A DNA stretch of 64,000 nucleotides from Oxytricha trifallax (taxonomy: Eukaryota; Ciliophora; Spirotrichea; Sporadotrichida; Oxytrichidae). The stretch covers positions 124,001-188,000 of the forward strand of contig ARYC01000292.1 in NCBI GenBank assembly GCA_000711775.1. The letters are read 5' to 3'. Under the pieces are notes generated by a model, which saw only the letters and a list, made by a program, of their open reading frames with translations, ran no database searches and was not told the origin of the DNA. Positions 48,029 to 58,648 of this stretch are shown piece after piece. The translations under genes were made by a program, and so were the position numbers. Numbering within the stretch: the stretch's first letter is position 1; each line of letters begins with the position of its first letter.

Positions 48029-48843
48029 TCAGAGCATTCTGGAACTATTATTTTGGCTACTTGCCAGTTGGTTGCCGTCCTCATCAATGACCCCAGCACC
48101 CATCAATTGCATGACCAAGTTATTATACTGACATAGGTCTTAAAGCTCATTGTCCATCTAGTCAAAATCATTTCGCATACTTTTATTGACTTCCAGATAT
48201 CTTTGTTTGCTCTCCCTCAAGTTTAACACCTCTTGACTAACTTCTTCGATTTCTTTTGCTCTTCGTTTTCTGTATGCAATTGGCTTCATTAAGTAAACTT
48301 ATCTCCCTTTATGAACTATAAATTTTTGTTTAAGACACAATTTTTACCACAGAAATTCAATAATTCTTCCAGAGCCTTGGCAAATTCAGGCCTCATTGGA
48401 ACTAATAATCCTTAGGTTTGATCCTGTTTTGCTCTTCTATTCCACTTTGCATCGGTTACCTTTTAATTTACCCCATCCTTGTCTTGTGACATTTATACAT
48501 CACATATCCATCGTTTATCTAAATGGAGCCAATCGCTCTAATCGGGCAGGTAACTCATAATAGATGGCTTCGACGAATCATATTCTAATAAGTTCTCTAT
48601 TGTCAAGCCTTCTATCTGTGGAACGGCAGCGAGAATCACATCTGCCCTTTTCAAATGCTTATAGCTTTTTAATAATTAGTACTTTACCTCATTTTCTCCA
48701 TTAAGGATAGACCAAAAAAAGTACACTTTCGTGCATTGAAGTTTGGGAAGATAAGCTCCGCATTCTTGGACTAAGAAATCGTAGAGCTCCTTCTTTTTTC
48801 CAATCTTCTCCCTCAGCAGTTGAACATTTACTAATGAGTTCAT
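48029..48843 (-). pseudogene. Unknown coiled-coil protein, copy 1 (convergent partner of SecA-like gene)
   Basis: ATG 48843 starts MNSLVNVQLLREKIGKKKEL. Conserved with copy 2: YLPKLQCTKVYF, ILNGENEVKY, VPQIEGLTIENLLEY, YLPDQSDWLHLDKRWICDV, LLVPMRPEFAKALEE, HKGRQVYLMKP followed by a basic stretch AYRKRRAKEIEEV, a coiled coil (QEVLNLRESKQRYLEVNKSM) and a C-terminal GVIDEDGNQ ending RML before TGA 48029-48031. One frameshift near 48350. The 815-bp span is not a multiple of three, as expected for one indel. No family recognised. The basic patch could be a nuclear targeting signal (inference). Its 3' end faces the SecA-like gene 112 bp away, the same arrangement as in copy 2. Confidence 0.65.
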
Positions 48844-49054
48844 GGTTAAGGTGGATACCTCCCTATTTAATATTAAATTTATAAAATAATTACATTAAAG
48901 TTATAGTATTATTGCTTAAGAAATAATTCTTTGGCTTTGAAGTAAATCATCTTCTTCATGAAAGAAATAGTTTTTCCATGAAAGGAATTATTTATAAAAT
49001 AATCATTTTATGTTAAAACTTTTAATTAATCATTAAATTTAATTCATACTAAAT

Positions 49055-49315
49055 ATGGAGAAACTAAGATAGAGTGACCTTCGTCATTTTCTTGGGGGAC
49101 AAATAAATTAAGTTTAGATTAACAATGAATCAGTAATTGAAACTGGGAAACCCTTAGTAAATATCGATTACAAGATTACATATTGCAATTTTGTTGATAT
49201 CTAAGAGCATGAGGTAGTGGATTTGAACTGCTTCAATATTGATTCTCAAAATTTGAATTTACTAGAATTGGATTAGCAATCAATCACTCATTCGAATTTC
49301 AGTTAAAATTCTTGA
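49055..49315 (+). CDS. Small protein, third gene of cassette, copy 1
   Basis: An 86-codon ORF from ATG 49055 (MEKLRQSDLRHFLGGQINQV) to TGA 49313-49315. Position and the SDLRHF / SDIRGF start match the gene at 55748 in copy 2, which is longer. The rest (LNCFNIDSQNLNLLELDQQS) aligns only loosely. A continuation-like fragment occurs at 50060-50273 (DFQIYDPRADALDETSFTND; EEMVGAICELWTKFPGKAQI), separated by ~700 bp of AT-rich DNA, as if an IES or insertion split the gene. Function unknown. Confidence 0.45.
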
Positions 49316-50059
49316 ATGCGTATAATAATCATTCCTATGAAATTCATAAAAAGTTTCATTTTTAATTTTTTTAAAATATAAATGTTATCAATATAACTAA
49401 GGTTGAGTATTTATAAAACTATATATTTATCAAATATATTATAACAAAGAATTATGAATATTATTTTAATAATTTTATCAGACCTATAATACAAATATTA
49501 AATAAAATTCTCAATTACTTTTGAGTGTTCAAATAAATTACATTAGTATAACTATTAAATTAATATTTCTTGATTAAAGAATCAAAAGTTTCTTATTTAA
49601 ACATTAATAATTCTATATAGATTTTTATCTTTTTTCCTATGAATAAAATATATTCATGAATTTTTAGTTTATGTATTATATTATCCACAAAATAAATGTA
49701 ATATAGCTTAAATAGAAAATAGTTCCATTACAATTTAATTATCGCTAATTCAATAAAGAGTTAAACTTAAGTTTTAAAAGGACGAGTTTTTTTAGATTAA
49801 CTAAAATTAAATAGTTCAAACTTTTCATTAATTAATTTTTTAAGTGCTTTTTTAGCATCTCAATAATATAAATTAGTTTAGACATTATAAATTATATATG
49901 TGAAGATGACTATTTTAGTATATATTATATATTTTATTATTTATATATTTAAAACTTGGTGATGAGTCCGAAAATTAATATAATATGCTAAAAATGCATA
50001 TTCATAGAATTTAACTGATATGCAAAAGAATGAATTCTTAAGAAGAATGAAAGCGATTT
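49316..50059. other. AT-rich insert, nothing recognised
   Basis: Strongly AT-rich; separates the two parts of the third cassette gene in copy 1. Copy 2 has no counterpart, so this may be an IES or an insertion specific to copy 1. Confidence 0.4.
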
Positions 50060-50273
50060 TCAAATTTATGATCCCAGAGCTGATGCTTTAGATGAAACTT
50101 CTTTTACCAACGATGGGCAAGGATTAAATCAAAGATTGATTGAAGAGATGGTTGGAGCTATCTGTGAACTTTGGACAAAATTTCCAGGCAAAGCTTAAAT
50201 CAATGAGTTTATCCAAATAGTTGACAATGGATTAAATGCTAAAATTTCATCTTTGATTAAATGATTCATAAAT
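50060..50273 (+). pseudogene. Fragment of third cassette gene, copy 1
   Basis: One frame following a TGA reads NESDFQIYDPRADALDETSF, GLNQRLIEEMVGAICELWTK, then FPGKAQINEFIQIVDNGLN to TGA. The pattern of a short acidic lead, Glu/Met helix and a Trp-containing segment parallels copy 2 (FVENCINLWKSSQDFIKPST). No start codon of its own, so it is a fragment or a second segment. Confidence 0.4.
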
Positions 50274-50415
50274 AATTTGGGTAAATAACTCTCATATTTA
50301 AGTAGTCCTACTTATGATGACATCGCTGATTTCTAGAAACACTTCTCATTAGCCTGGAGTAAAATTAAATTGAGGTTTAATTCATGGTCTAATCTGTAAA
50401 GCGCTAGTTTGATGC

Positions 50416-51177
50416 TCAAACAGAATACACTAACTTTGAATTGATAAAAATTGTTAAAATTTCTAGAATTAAATGAATAATCAAGAATTTATACACGCTA
50501 TTTTATTAAGGTAAGAAATGTGAAATTTAGAGGATGATTAAAATGCATATATGAATTAAGTTTAAATACAAAAGGTCTTAATTGCTAGTTTGAATATTCT
50601 TAAATGAAGAAAGGCCATAACAGCTATTGTTTAAGTTCGATCGGCACCATGTCAACTTGTGAAAACAAATAGAACCGAGGGTTAAAGTTCCTAAACCATC
50701 ACTAAACATCTCCGATGTTGAAAAATTTTAGTCTGACAAAATTTAAATCCCTTTATCGTGCTTTTTTAAGAATTACCTCCGACATCTGTCTTAAATCGTC
50801 TTAATTGGGGCGATGAGCCATGGATGCCAAGATCCAAATTATTTTTTTTCATCCAACTAATGTCGCACTATTTTTTGCACCTCTTGAATTCTTTCTCCCT
50901 TAGTTGAAGTTCTAGATTGATTTTGACATCCAAACTTCCGGATTTCTAGTTTATAATTATTTAAGACCATCCTCGAAAAATCTTGCTATATTACGGGCCC
51001 ATTCAGGGCTTATCCCAGCCAAGCGAAAGTTTGCACAAGACCCTCACTCTAACCACGATGAGGGTTGATCCTTAAGCTTGCCTATGGGTGCCAGACTTTC
51101 TTTGACTATGCAGCGCGATATGCTTCTGCAAGCCGAATGAGAACGAAAAGTAGGGGTTTTTGGCAATTAAGAATCAT
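50416..51177 (-). CDS. Hypothetical protein, intact 253-codon ORF
   Basis: From ATG 51177 to TGA 50416-50418 the minus strand is open for 254 codons with TAA/TAG as Gln; length is a clean multiple of three. Protein-like stretches include MILNCQKPLLFVLIRLAEAY, GQSEGLVQTFAWLGQALNGP, TSTKGERIQEVQKIVRHQLD and FGSWHPWLIAPIKTIQDRCR. Composition is less AT-rich than the surroundings. No homologue is recognised. The last ~40 codons overlap a segment repeated at 60850-61070, so the true stop may differ. The opposite strand has an 82-codon ORF from 50824 over the same DNA; the minus frame is preferred on length alone. It stands divergently to the second SecA-like gene. Confidence 0.4.
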
Positions 51178-51265
51178 TTAAGACGCTGAATTTTAATTAA
51201 GAATGCATTAAGATTAATTAAGAGCGATTCAAAAGTCTTAATAAAATTAATTAAGAATGCAATTA
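51160..51265. promoter_or_regulatory. Short repeats (AATTAAGAATGCATT) upstream of SecA-like gene 2
   Basis: Four near-copies of ATTAAGAATGCAT / ATTAAGAATCATT / ATTAAGAGCGATT lie within about 100 bp, between the divergent hypothetical ORF and the SecA-like gene. They could be promoter elements shared by the two genes; function is inferred from position. Confidence 0.4.
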
Positions 51266-54200
51266 AAGAGCGGCAAAATTTAAATTTCTGAAGCAAAATC
51301 TTAAAGTATATTACAAGAGCAATATACTTGCCCATCTCATAGAGCCTCTCAAGACTCTAAGACTGAGACCTTGGAAGTGCATGACCAGGACGGATCTAAA
51401 TCAGAGCATGCTTTCGATGTGAATGAAGCGTCGTCGCCTAACATACCTAACAACAAAAGTAGGAGGTCAATATACCATGGCGCCTAATATCCCCATTTGA
51501 TTGATCAAGCTAAGCTAGTCCTCCCTCAACATAATTATGATATAAAAAAAATCCTGGAGATGGAGGAGTTCAAACCTCTTAAGGGATCAACAGACTTGCC
51601 TCGATTCATAAACAAGTTCATCTTGAACAAAAAGATCTCACGGTCTTCAAAAACGGAGAAGGCAAAGAGTGTTGTTGATGCTCATAGAGATGATTACCTG
51701 CTTCAATTTAATGACACTTCTCGAGTCGAGTTGATTAACCAGACATACCATGTAAATCTCAAAGTTAACTCTAGGTCCAAGAAGAAAAGAAGATAAACCT
51801 GGGTTAATAGCTTCAAAATTAAATAACTCAGGCTTATCTCTGAGAGTTCATAATGTTAAAGGCAGAGGACAGATACAGCTTCTTGGAGCAAAACCACTCG
51901 AGGAACAGTGCAAGTTTGATTGACTTTCTTTAAAAGCTCAGACACACAAGCACATAGTCCTCAACTAAAGGATTGTTCCGGATATTACAAGAACTCCTTA
52001 TCAACCTCAAACCACCAATACAGATAAGGACAAGGATCTTCCTGAATTCATTGCTCTTCTACGGATATGAGACTATAGATTTTGACATTGAACTTTTGAG
52101 ATCAGCCATGCAGCTTTTAACTAGCAAACCAGATCCCGAGTTGTGCCTAGGCCTTGCTTCTTTTATCTTTATTAATGATGTCTCAGAGCTCTCATCGTTG
52201 ACAGACGACCTGCAACTACTAGATGCTGTTAATAGTGACATTATTCCGTTGATGCAGTCTCTGCTTTCAATGTTGAAAGTAGATAGTCAAGTGGTGCATC
52301 TCTTACCTAACAGCCTAAGAATACTAAGCAGACCTTTCATATAGTAACTGAAGCACGACTCTGGTTTAGGAATTATTAGAGATGTCCCCATTGAGGTTGT
52401 TTAATACCACGTGTAAATATGCTCTCTTGTCTAAGCCAAATCGGATGCTTAGTTGGAAGAATACTTAAAGGCAATGAGGGAAATTTACATAAACTAGTGG
52501 GACTACTTTGACTAGATTTACTTCATGTACTTGATGCGAGAGATATCTAGAACCTTGTTCTCTAGCTCCACTAGGTGGAGGAATAAGCTAGATGAAATTC
52601 AAAAGGTGTGCTTGTGCATAGGAACTTTACTAATTGAGAGAAAAGATCTTAAATTTAAAGAACTAATCGACGAAGTCCTTGCAGGCAACATGAAGCAGCT
52701 TGAGCTATAAAAGAAACTTCCGAAAAATGCCAGCTAATTCACGACTGAATAGAAAGCTACAGCTTATTAGCAGCTACAGTTCCTAAACAAGAACTCGAAA
52801 GAAATGGAATAGTTCCTTCGGCGTCCTGTAAAGGATGCATTCAAGCCAACGTAATTTCAAAAGAAATTGGAAGAGCACCTTGGGTTTTCTCTGCTTCCAC
52901 TACAAACCCTTTGCATCAATTACCTAATGTAGTGCCAGTCGTCAAGGGCATTTGTCAACTTCGGAATGGGAAACGGGAAGACTCTAATGTGCATTTGCAT
53001 TGCCACGCACTTAGCTTAATCTACTCAGACCCCAGTCTTCATCGTTGGCAAGAACGATCACTTGGTCCTAAGGGACGAAAAGACTTATTAATCAACAATA
53101 ACTGGAATGGGAATAAGGGTCAACGTTGGCGAGTGGGACTAGAAAGTGGGAATTTACTTCTTGACTTAGAAAGATGTTGAACAGTTTAGCGAGGATATGA
53201 ACTTTATTAATACGTGGTAGAGAGGGAGCGTTGTAATGGATGAGCATGATTGGATCATGTTCGACGGCAATGTAAATCAAATGAAGAGTGTGATCTAACT
53301 TTTATAGCCATGTCATAAGCTTGTAGCCTTCACTGGATCTGTGTTGAACTAGAAAGAAGCCACGATACTGAACGATATCTTTGGAGTGAGAGAAGTAACA
53401 TTCCCTTCGATATCTTCGGTGACGAGTCAAAGGAGAACCCACCTTACAGATATCCTTGTGCCATCTACTTTGCAGGACTATACTAGATAGCTCATCAGCA
53501 TTCTAGAGGCTTAGACTTTTAAGACTCCCGTAGTTATTGTATGCCAACAATCTTTTCCCTAGATTGAAAGCATCCTTAAAAAGCAGTCTCACCTAAAAGT
53601 TATGATCGTGAAAAACCTTAGAGGAGGGAAGGTCGAGGCATCTCTAGAAGGGACGCTATGTCTTAAAAATTCATGTGGTAGGTATGGAGTTTTTGTTTTA
53701 AGCGAGCAGCAGGGTAGAGGAACAGACCTAAAATCATCACAGGAAATAGAGGCAAATGGCTGACTTTACCTTATAGTGGCAGACGTATTCACTAAGCGAT
53801 CCCATGAACAAATTTTAGGGAGAGTGGCCAGATTAGAAAATAAAGGCTAGTGGCACTATATGATTTATATGCATGGGTGCACCGATACTCTTGATCAAAT
53901 TGTGATGCTCAAGCAAGAAACCAAAGAAAATGAGAATCATATGAAACTCTCTCGATTGAGCTCAGAGTTGTGGCAGACTTCCCAGTTTGATGAAGTGTTA
54001 GATTAGTTAAAATAAGGCAACGATTCAGTAAGCATGTAGCTACAGTAAGCGTCTGATGACTCTGCCCAACAGGATCTCTATTCGAGCTCTTAGGTATTAA
54101 TCGGGGAAGAATAAAATGTGAAAGAATCAAAAGATGCAGATGATCTTTTAGGCAAAAAAAGAATATTCTTAAATTGAGAAATACGAACAGTAATATGGGC

Positions 54201-54529
54201 TAAACTTTAACTCTGAAGAATTAAAGCACGATCTCCCAACCTAAAATTGTGAGTTTTCTGAGAAGGAAGTCCTGATGCAGGCACCTGTTAATGATGGAAA
54301 CAAGAAATCCCAAATGCCATTAGTTGATGCAACTTTTTCAGGGAAGCCTGCTAAAGTCCTGAACATCCGAGCTAAACGGGTTGTAAATCTTTAAACTGAA
54401 AGCCTCTTAGGAAAGCGAGAGAATCGTACATTCGGGAAGAGCACCTCAAGCATTAAATCTGGAGGATCCAAGAAAAAAGCGAGAATAATGTCTCCTGGAT
54501 AAGATTGTACTCATGAGGAGCTTGCTTGA
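51257..54529 (+). pseudogene. SecA-type ATPase motor protein, copy 2 (best preserved)
   Basis: A ~1,090-codon gene from ATG 51257 (MQLKSGKIQISEAKSQSILQ). The N-terminus holds HGAQYPHLIDQAKLVLPQ and LPRFINKFILNKK, then a basic patch (VNSRSKKKRR). After one shift near 51850 the frame is open from about 51970, with a helical region (IRTRIFLNSLLFYGYETIDF), Walker A VNFGMGNGKTLMCICIATHL (52963-52983), Walker B SVVMDEHDWIMFDGN (53233-53250), FTGSVLNQKEATIL, and SEQQGRGTDLKSSQEIEANG followed by a TGA at 53761-53763 (copy 1 has Gly there), then LYLIVADVF and EQILGRVARLENKGQWHYM. A further shift in an A-run near 54160 precedes the Lys-rich tail. SecA motors drive protein translocation in bacteria and plastids; here neither a preprotein cross-linking domain nor a targeting peptide was recognised, and another ATP-driven role is likely. 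Confidence 0.75.
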
Positions 54530-54743
54530 AGATCGATTCTAAAGTTCGAAAAGTCAGAGGAAACGATAAGGACTCTCTAACAATCGGCCTCAATATATCT
54601 ACTAAGAATAAATTCGCTTAGTTTAGTAATTGAATTAATTATTGTTTGAGATTTAGTTATCCTGAACTTTTTAAAAAAATTAGAACTTAATAATTAACTT
54701 AATTTGTGTTATTCATGAGCAAAGGAATCGATTCTAAGTATTC

Positions 54744-55550
54744 TCATAGCATTCTTTGTTAACTCTGAACCATGTCAGGTTATCTGGGATTGCCTTCCTC
54801 ATCAATAAAGCCAGCAGATATCAAATCCATGACAAGGGTCTTGTACTAAGATAGATCTTGCAGCTCTTGATTCATCTGATTGCAATCGTTCTTAATGCGT
54901 TTATTCATTTCAAGATACTTTTGCTTACTCTCTCTAAGGGAAATTTCCTCTGCTTTACTTCCTCCATCTCATTAGCTTTTCTTTTTCTATTCGCAGATGG
55001 CTTCATTAAGTAAGCAGATCTTCCCTTGTGTACTGTGTAAGAAAACTTGATCTTACCGCTATAGCTAATAGATTCATTCAATGCCTAGGCGAATTCGTTC
55101 TTCATGGGGACAAGCAGATTTTGGGTTCTATCAAGCTTTTCCCTTCGTTGTTTTTTGGCTTAACCAATCATTTGGTAGACTCCATCTCTATCTAGCGACA
55201 TCAGCATGCCACAGATCCACCTTTATCGAGGTGGAGCCAATCACATTGGTCTGGGAAATAGTTTAATAGCGATGGCTTTTCCTTCGCATAATTCATGAAA
55301 TCTTCCACAGCAAGACCCTCAATTTGAGGAACAGTTGCTACAATAGCATCTTGTCTTTGAGATGCTACAACAAATTTATTTTTCTAATGCTTACTTCTTT
55401 CTCTCCATTGAGGATTGATCTCAAAAAATAGACGTTCGTACATTAAAGTTTTGGCAAGTAGACATTGCCCTCTTAAGATAAGAAGTCGTGGAGTTCCTTC
55501 TTGTTCCCCACTTTCTCTCTCAGCTAGTGGACATTGACTAGTTAGTTCAT
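54744..55550 (-). pseudogene. Unknown coiled-coil protein, copy 2, frameshifted
   Basis: ATG 55550 starts MNQLVNVHQLREKVGNKKEL. Shared with copy 1 are VYLPKLQCTNVYF, SILNGEKEVS, VATVPQIEGLAVEDFMNY, YFPDQCDWL, LLVPMKNEFAQALNES, HKGRSAYLMKPSANRKRKAN, and the C-terminus GFIDEEGNP ending RML before TGA 54744-54746. At least three single-base shifts (about 55405, 55340 and 55215) break it. The strong conservation of the LMKP-basic block and the RML end between copies shows that the protein was once under constraint. Converges with the SecA-like gene 214 bp away. No known domain. Confidence 0.65.
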
Positions 55551-55747
55551 TCTCTATCTGGTGCTGGTGCGTCCCAGGTTTTAGTGATTTAATTATTGAA
55601 TACATTTATATTACTATATTAATAATGATGACAGGCATATTAAATAGAATAATAATTTTAGCGCAAGAATTATTATACTTCCAGCAAAAATGAATTATCT
55701 ATAGAGTATACCTTTGATAATAAAATAAAATAACTTTAGAAGCAAAT

Positions 55748-56454
55748 ATGAAGAGCCGAAACCATGACTCTATTGTATAGTCAGATATACGAGGGTTTTT
55801 CCAAACTAATGAATAGCGTGAAAATTCTCAAACACTATAATAATAAACTGAGAAAAACGAGGAACTCCAGATTGAGTACGACAATGTTACTGGTCCATGC
55901 TTCAAAGCCGGAAGCAACATGAGGGATGTGTTTGCTCTTGAAAGGCTTAGCGATTAGCTTCTAAATAATCTAGAGGAGGAATTTTGACCCGTGAGACTTA
56001 GTCAAATCCCTAAAGAATTTCAATTGATCCAAAGCTCATCCAGGCAAATCTAAACATATTTGAAAGAGTTAATTTGGTTGATATGCCAAGCTTTAGAGAT
56101 GGCCTATTTGTCCAGTTAGAAAATCTAAATGCTAAATACAGCAAAGGATTTGTTGAGAATTGTATAAATCTCTGGAAAAGCAGCTAAGATTTCATCAAGC
56201 CTTCAACCATCATCCATCAATCTTATAATCATAACTTGCAACAACGGAGTCTGATCAAAGGCACAAATCTAAGAGGGCAAGAAATATAAACAATTGTTTG
56301 GCTATTCATGGAAACCGTTGTTGAAGAAGATAGGTTCTCTAGAGAGACTTTAAAATATCTCATCTTTGCTTAAAGAAGGAGCAATGTCTATTAAATAAGC
56401 TTCAAGGACATATAAATTAAGCCTGCTTATGTGCAAAAAGCTTATGAAGACTGA
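55748..56454 (+). pseudogene. Third cassette gene, copy 2, one frameshift
   Basis: ATG 55748 (MKSRNHDSIVQSDIRGFFQT) runs 80 codons to TGA 55987-55989; a one-base shift just before that stop joins it to a second open stretch (SIDPKLIQANLNIFERVNLV; LENLNAKYSKGFVENCINLW; RGQEIQTIVWLFMETVVEED) ending at TGA 56452-56454. Total about 235 codons. Divergent from the coiled-coil gene by ~200 bp and immediately upstream of the transposase. No domain recognised. The first 20 residues resemble PIP-box-like SDIRGFF motifs, which may be coincidence. Confidence 0.5.
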
Positions 56455-57460
56455 ATTTACGGTGGAGTAGTTTGTTAACTCCAATTAGCAACTCAGAAGG
56501 AAAAAGTTAGAGCCTTGACACATTTCAGATTTGAAGTAGTATTTGAGAAGATCCAATTTTATGGCAACTTCCAAGGATTTACAAAAATATTTGGAAGCGA
56601 GAAGGGATTGAAAGTGTGCCAGCAAACCATACGGAAGGCCTTGAAAAATCAATTATCATTAAGTTATAAAAAGGTCACCTTATTAGTGCCAGAGCTCTTT
56701 CATAGGACTCAATTCTTCAAAGACAAATTGCAGCAATTGAGTTCATCAATATACTTTCCCAAGGTAAGACCATTGTAAACATAGATGAAAGCTCAATCTA
56801 ATTCAGCATGAATAATAAATATTGCTGGAGCCTCAAATAACAGCAGCATTTTAGTACACAATCAAGGAGGATTGCTTCTATTGGAATTATTGCAGCTCTT
56901 TCTAGGAGTGGCTAAGTGTTCTTCCAAGTATTAAAAGGGAAGAATAATGGCAAAGCAGTTTATACATTTATACTGAGATTGTGGAAATTACTAGATAAGA
57001 AAGATGCTAATTGGCGCCAAAAATCAATGCTTATGCTAGACAATGCCTCTTACCATAGAAGCAGCTACAGAAAAGAAAAACTACTACTACTGAATATCCA
57101 TACTTTATTTCTGGGTCCTTACCAGTTTGACCTCGCTCCAATTGAAAAAGTATTAGCATTTATCAAAAAGTAAAACTTAATTAAAGATTCAATTCCTATG
57201 CTCGTGAGGTAAGATTGCTTCTATTTTATTGTTATAGAGATAATAAAAGAAGTGAAAATCTAATCAAAATAATTTCTAACAGCATCAACTCGCTCAACTT
57301 TGACTGGGCTTCAAGAGCTTTTATTAGCAGAATTCCCTATGCTCTTGACTTTATTGTCATGCATGATTTTAAGATTCACTGTTCGTAAGAAAAACGGGAG
57401 GTAAAGCAGTTAGACACAATCACCACTTAGATGTATAATCAAGCATCAAGAGATACTTGA
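56455..57460 (+). pseudogene. IS630/Tc1-type DD34E transposase, frameshifted
   Basis: The frame opens directly after TGA 56452, with no clear ATG. The N-terminal part is HTH-like (FQGFTKIFGSEKGLKVCQQT). A shift near 56763 leads into the catalytic core: TIVNIDESSIQF (Asp at 56784-56786), ASIGIIAALSRSGQVFFQVL, SMLMLDNASYHRSSY (Asp at 57039-57041) and GPYQFDLAPIEKVLAFIKK (Glu at 57144-57146). The Asp-to-Glu spacing of 34 residues is that of IS630-Tc1/mariner enzymes. A last shift near 57250 gives a tail (SLNFDWASRAFISRIPYALD). It is not TBE-like: motif sequences differ (LDNASYH against VDNLSVH). The homologue at 61064-61952 is more decayed. Confidence 0.8.
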
Positions 57461-57779
57461 TAGGCTCTGAAAGATAGGTGACTAAGCCACAAAGAGATTT
57501 GCAGCCTTGACAAGAGAAATATGGCACCTATTTTGGAGCTGGTCTGCTTAACTAAATACTTCATTAATATATTCACCCTAGTTTTTCTTCAATCAACTCT
57601 TCACATTTTTCCTATTAATATAAAAGGATTCATGGTTTTAGCATGACCTATGAAAGCAATTGATATAAAAAACACAATTCCTTCAAAATAGTTAATGTTT
57701 TCGTGGGTCGTCTATAGCGTGTGTAGTAAGGGGGATCAATTGCAAATTCTTTGAAGGACAATACGAAAATTCGATGGTT

Positions 57780-58230
57780 AATAAAGCTAAATGGGGGAGG
57801 AAGAGCAGGAAGGAGAGGAATCGGAGGAAGAAGAGGATGGGAGGAAGAGGAGGAAGGGGAGGAAGAATTAGAGCTTGAATGAGATTTTAATTCGAAACAA
57901 CTTTTCCAACTGCAAGTCAATTAGGCTTTGGATAAACTACAACATAAATCAGGATGCTATTAAATCGTAATTCGTTAAAGAATCTATGGATTGGAGGAAG
58001 GGGAGGAAGAAGAGGAATGGGAGGAACGGGAGGAAGCTGAAGAAGCAGAGGAAGAGGAGGAAGCAGAGGAAGCAGAGGAAGCAGAAGAAGAAGAGGAAGG
58101 AGAGGAAGCAGAGGAAGGGGAAGAAGGGGAGAAAGAGAGGAAGAGGAGGAATCGGAAGAAGAAGAGGAAGAGGAGGAAGTGGAAGAAGGGGAGGAATCGG
58201 AGGAAGAAGAGGAATAAGAGGAATACGATG
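57780..58230 (+). repeat. Polypurine GAGGAA/GGAAGA tract
   Basis: Two blocks (57790-57870 and 57990-58225) are almost pure purine on the plus strand, made of GAGGAAGAAGAGG variants, separated by ~110 bp of mixed sequence. All three plus frames and all three minus frames stay open, which is why Glu/Lys/Arg-rich and Ser/Pro/Leu-rich ORFs appear on both strands; none is supported as a gene. The tract could form triplex DNA. Confidence 0.85.
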
Positions 58231-58648
58231 TAAACGCCCAATGAATAAGCAATGACTTTTTAAGTTCAATAATGTGTCCCACTTTGACTACTATTGAACA
58301 ACTTTTTATTGCTGATCCATCAATGCGATCAATCTATCTTATGCTAGAGAGATACAAATCTACCATAAAATACCATATTGAAAATTTCTCGCTAAAGATC
58401 CTATAAGCCTAGTTACGCACTTGAAGTCAGATCATCCTTTAAATTAACAATTCTTTTCCAAAAGGTCTTCTAGTGCAGTTAAGTAGAATGAAAGTCTGAA
58501 AAGCGCTCGGCCTAATTATGATTGATTTTCAAACCTTTCGAGAACCTATTTTGCTTAATCAACTTTAAGAGATGTAGCAAAATTACAGGGAAAGGGCAAT
58601 AGATGCTGACCTCTTCAAGTCATCGCAGCCCTGCATATCTCGAATACA

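Noticed and set aside
44702..54529. Bacterial contamination as source of the SecA-like genes
   Set aside because: The genes use TAA and TAG as internal Gln codons, are AT-rich like the rest, and occur in two diverged copies beside ciliate-style elements.
57984..58282. Six overlapping Glu/Lys/Arg-rich and Ser/Pro/Leu-rich ORFs
   Set aside because: They are all frames of one polypurine tract lacking stop codons and have no independent coding evidence.
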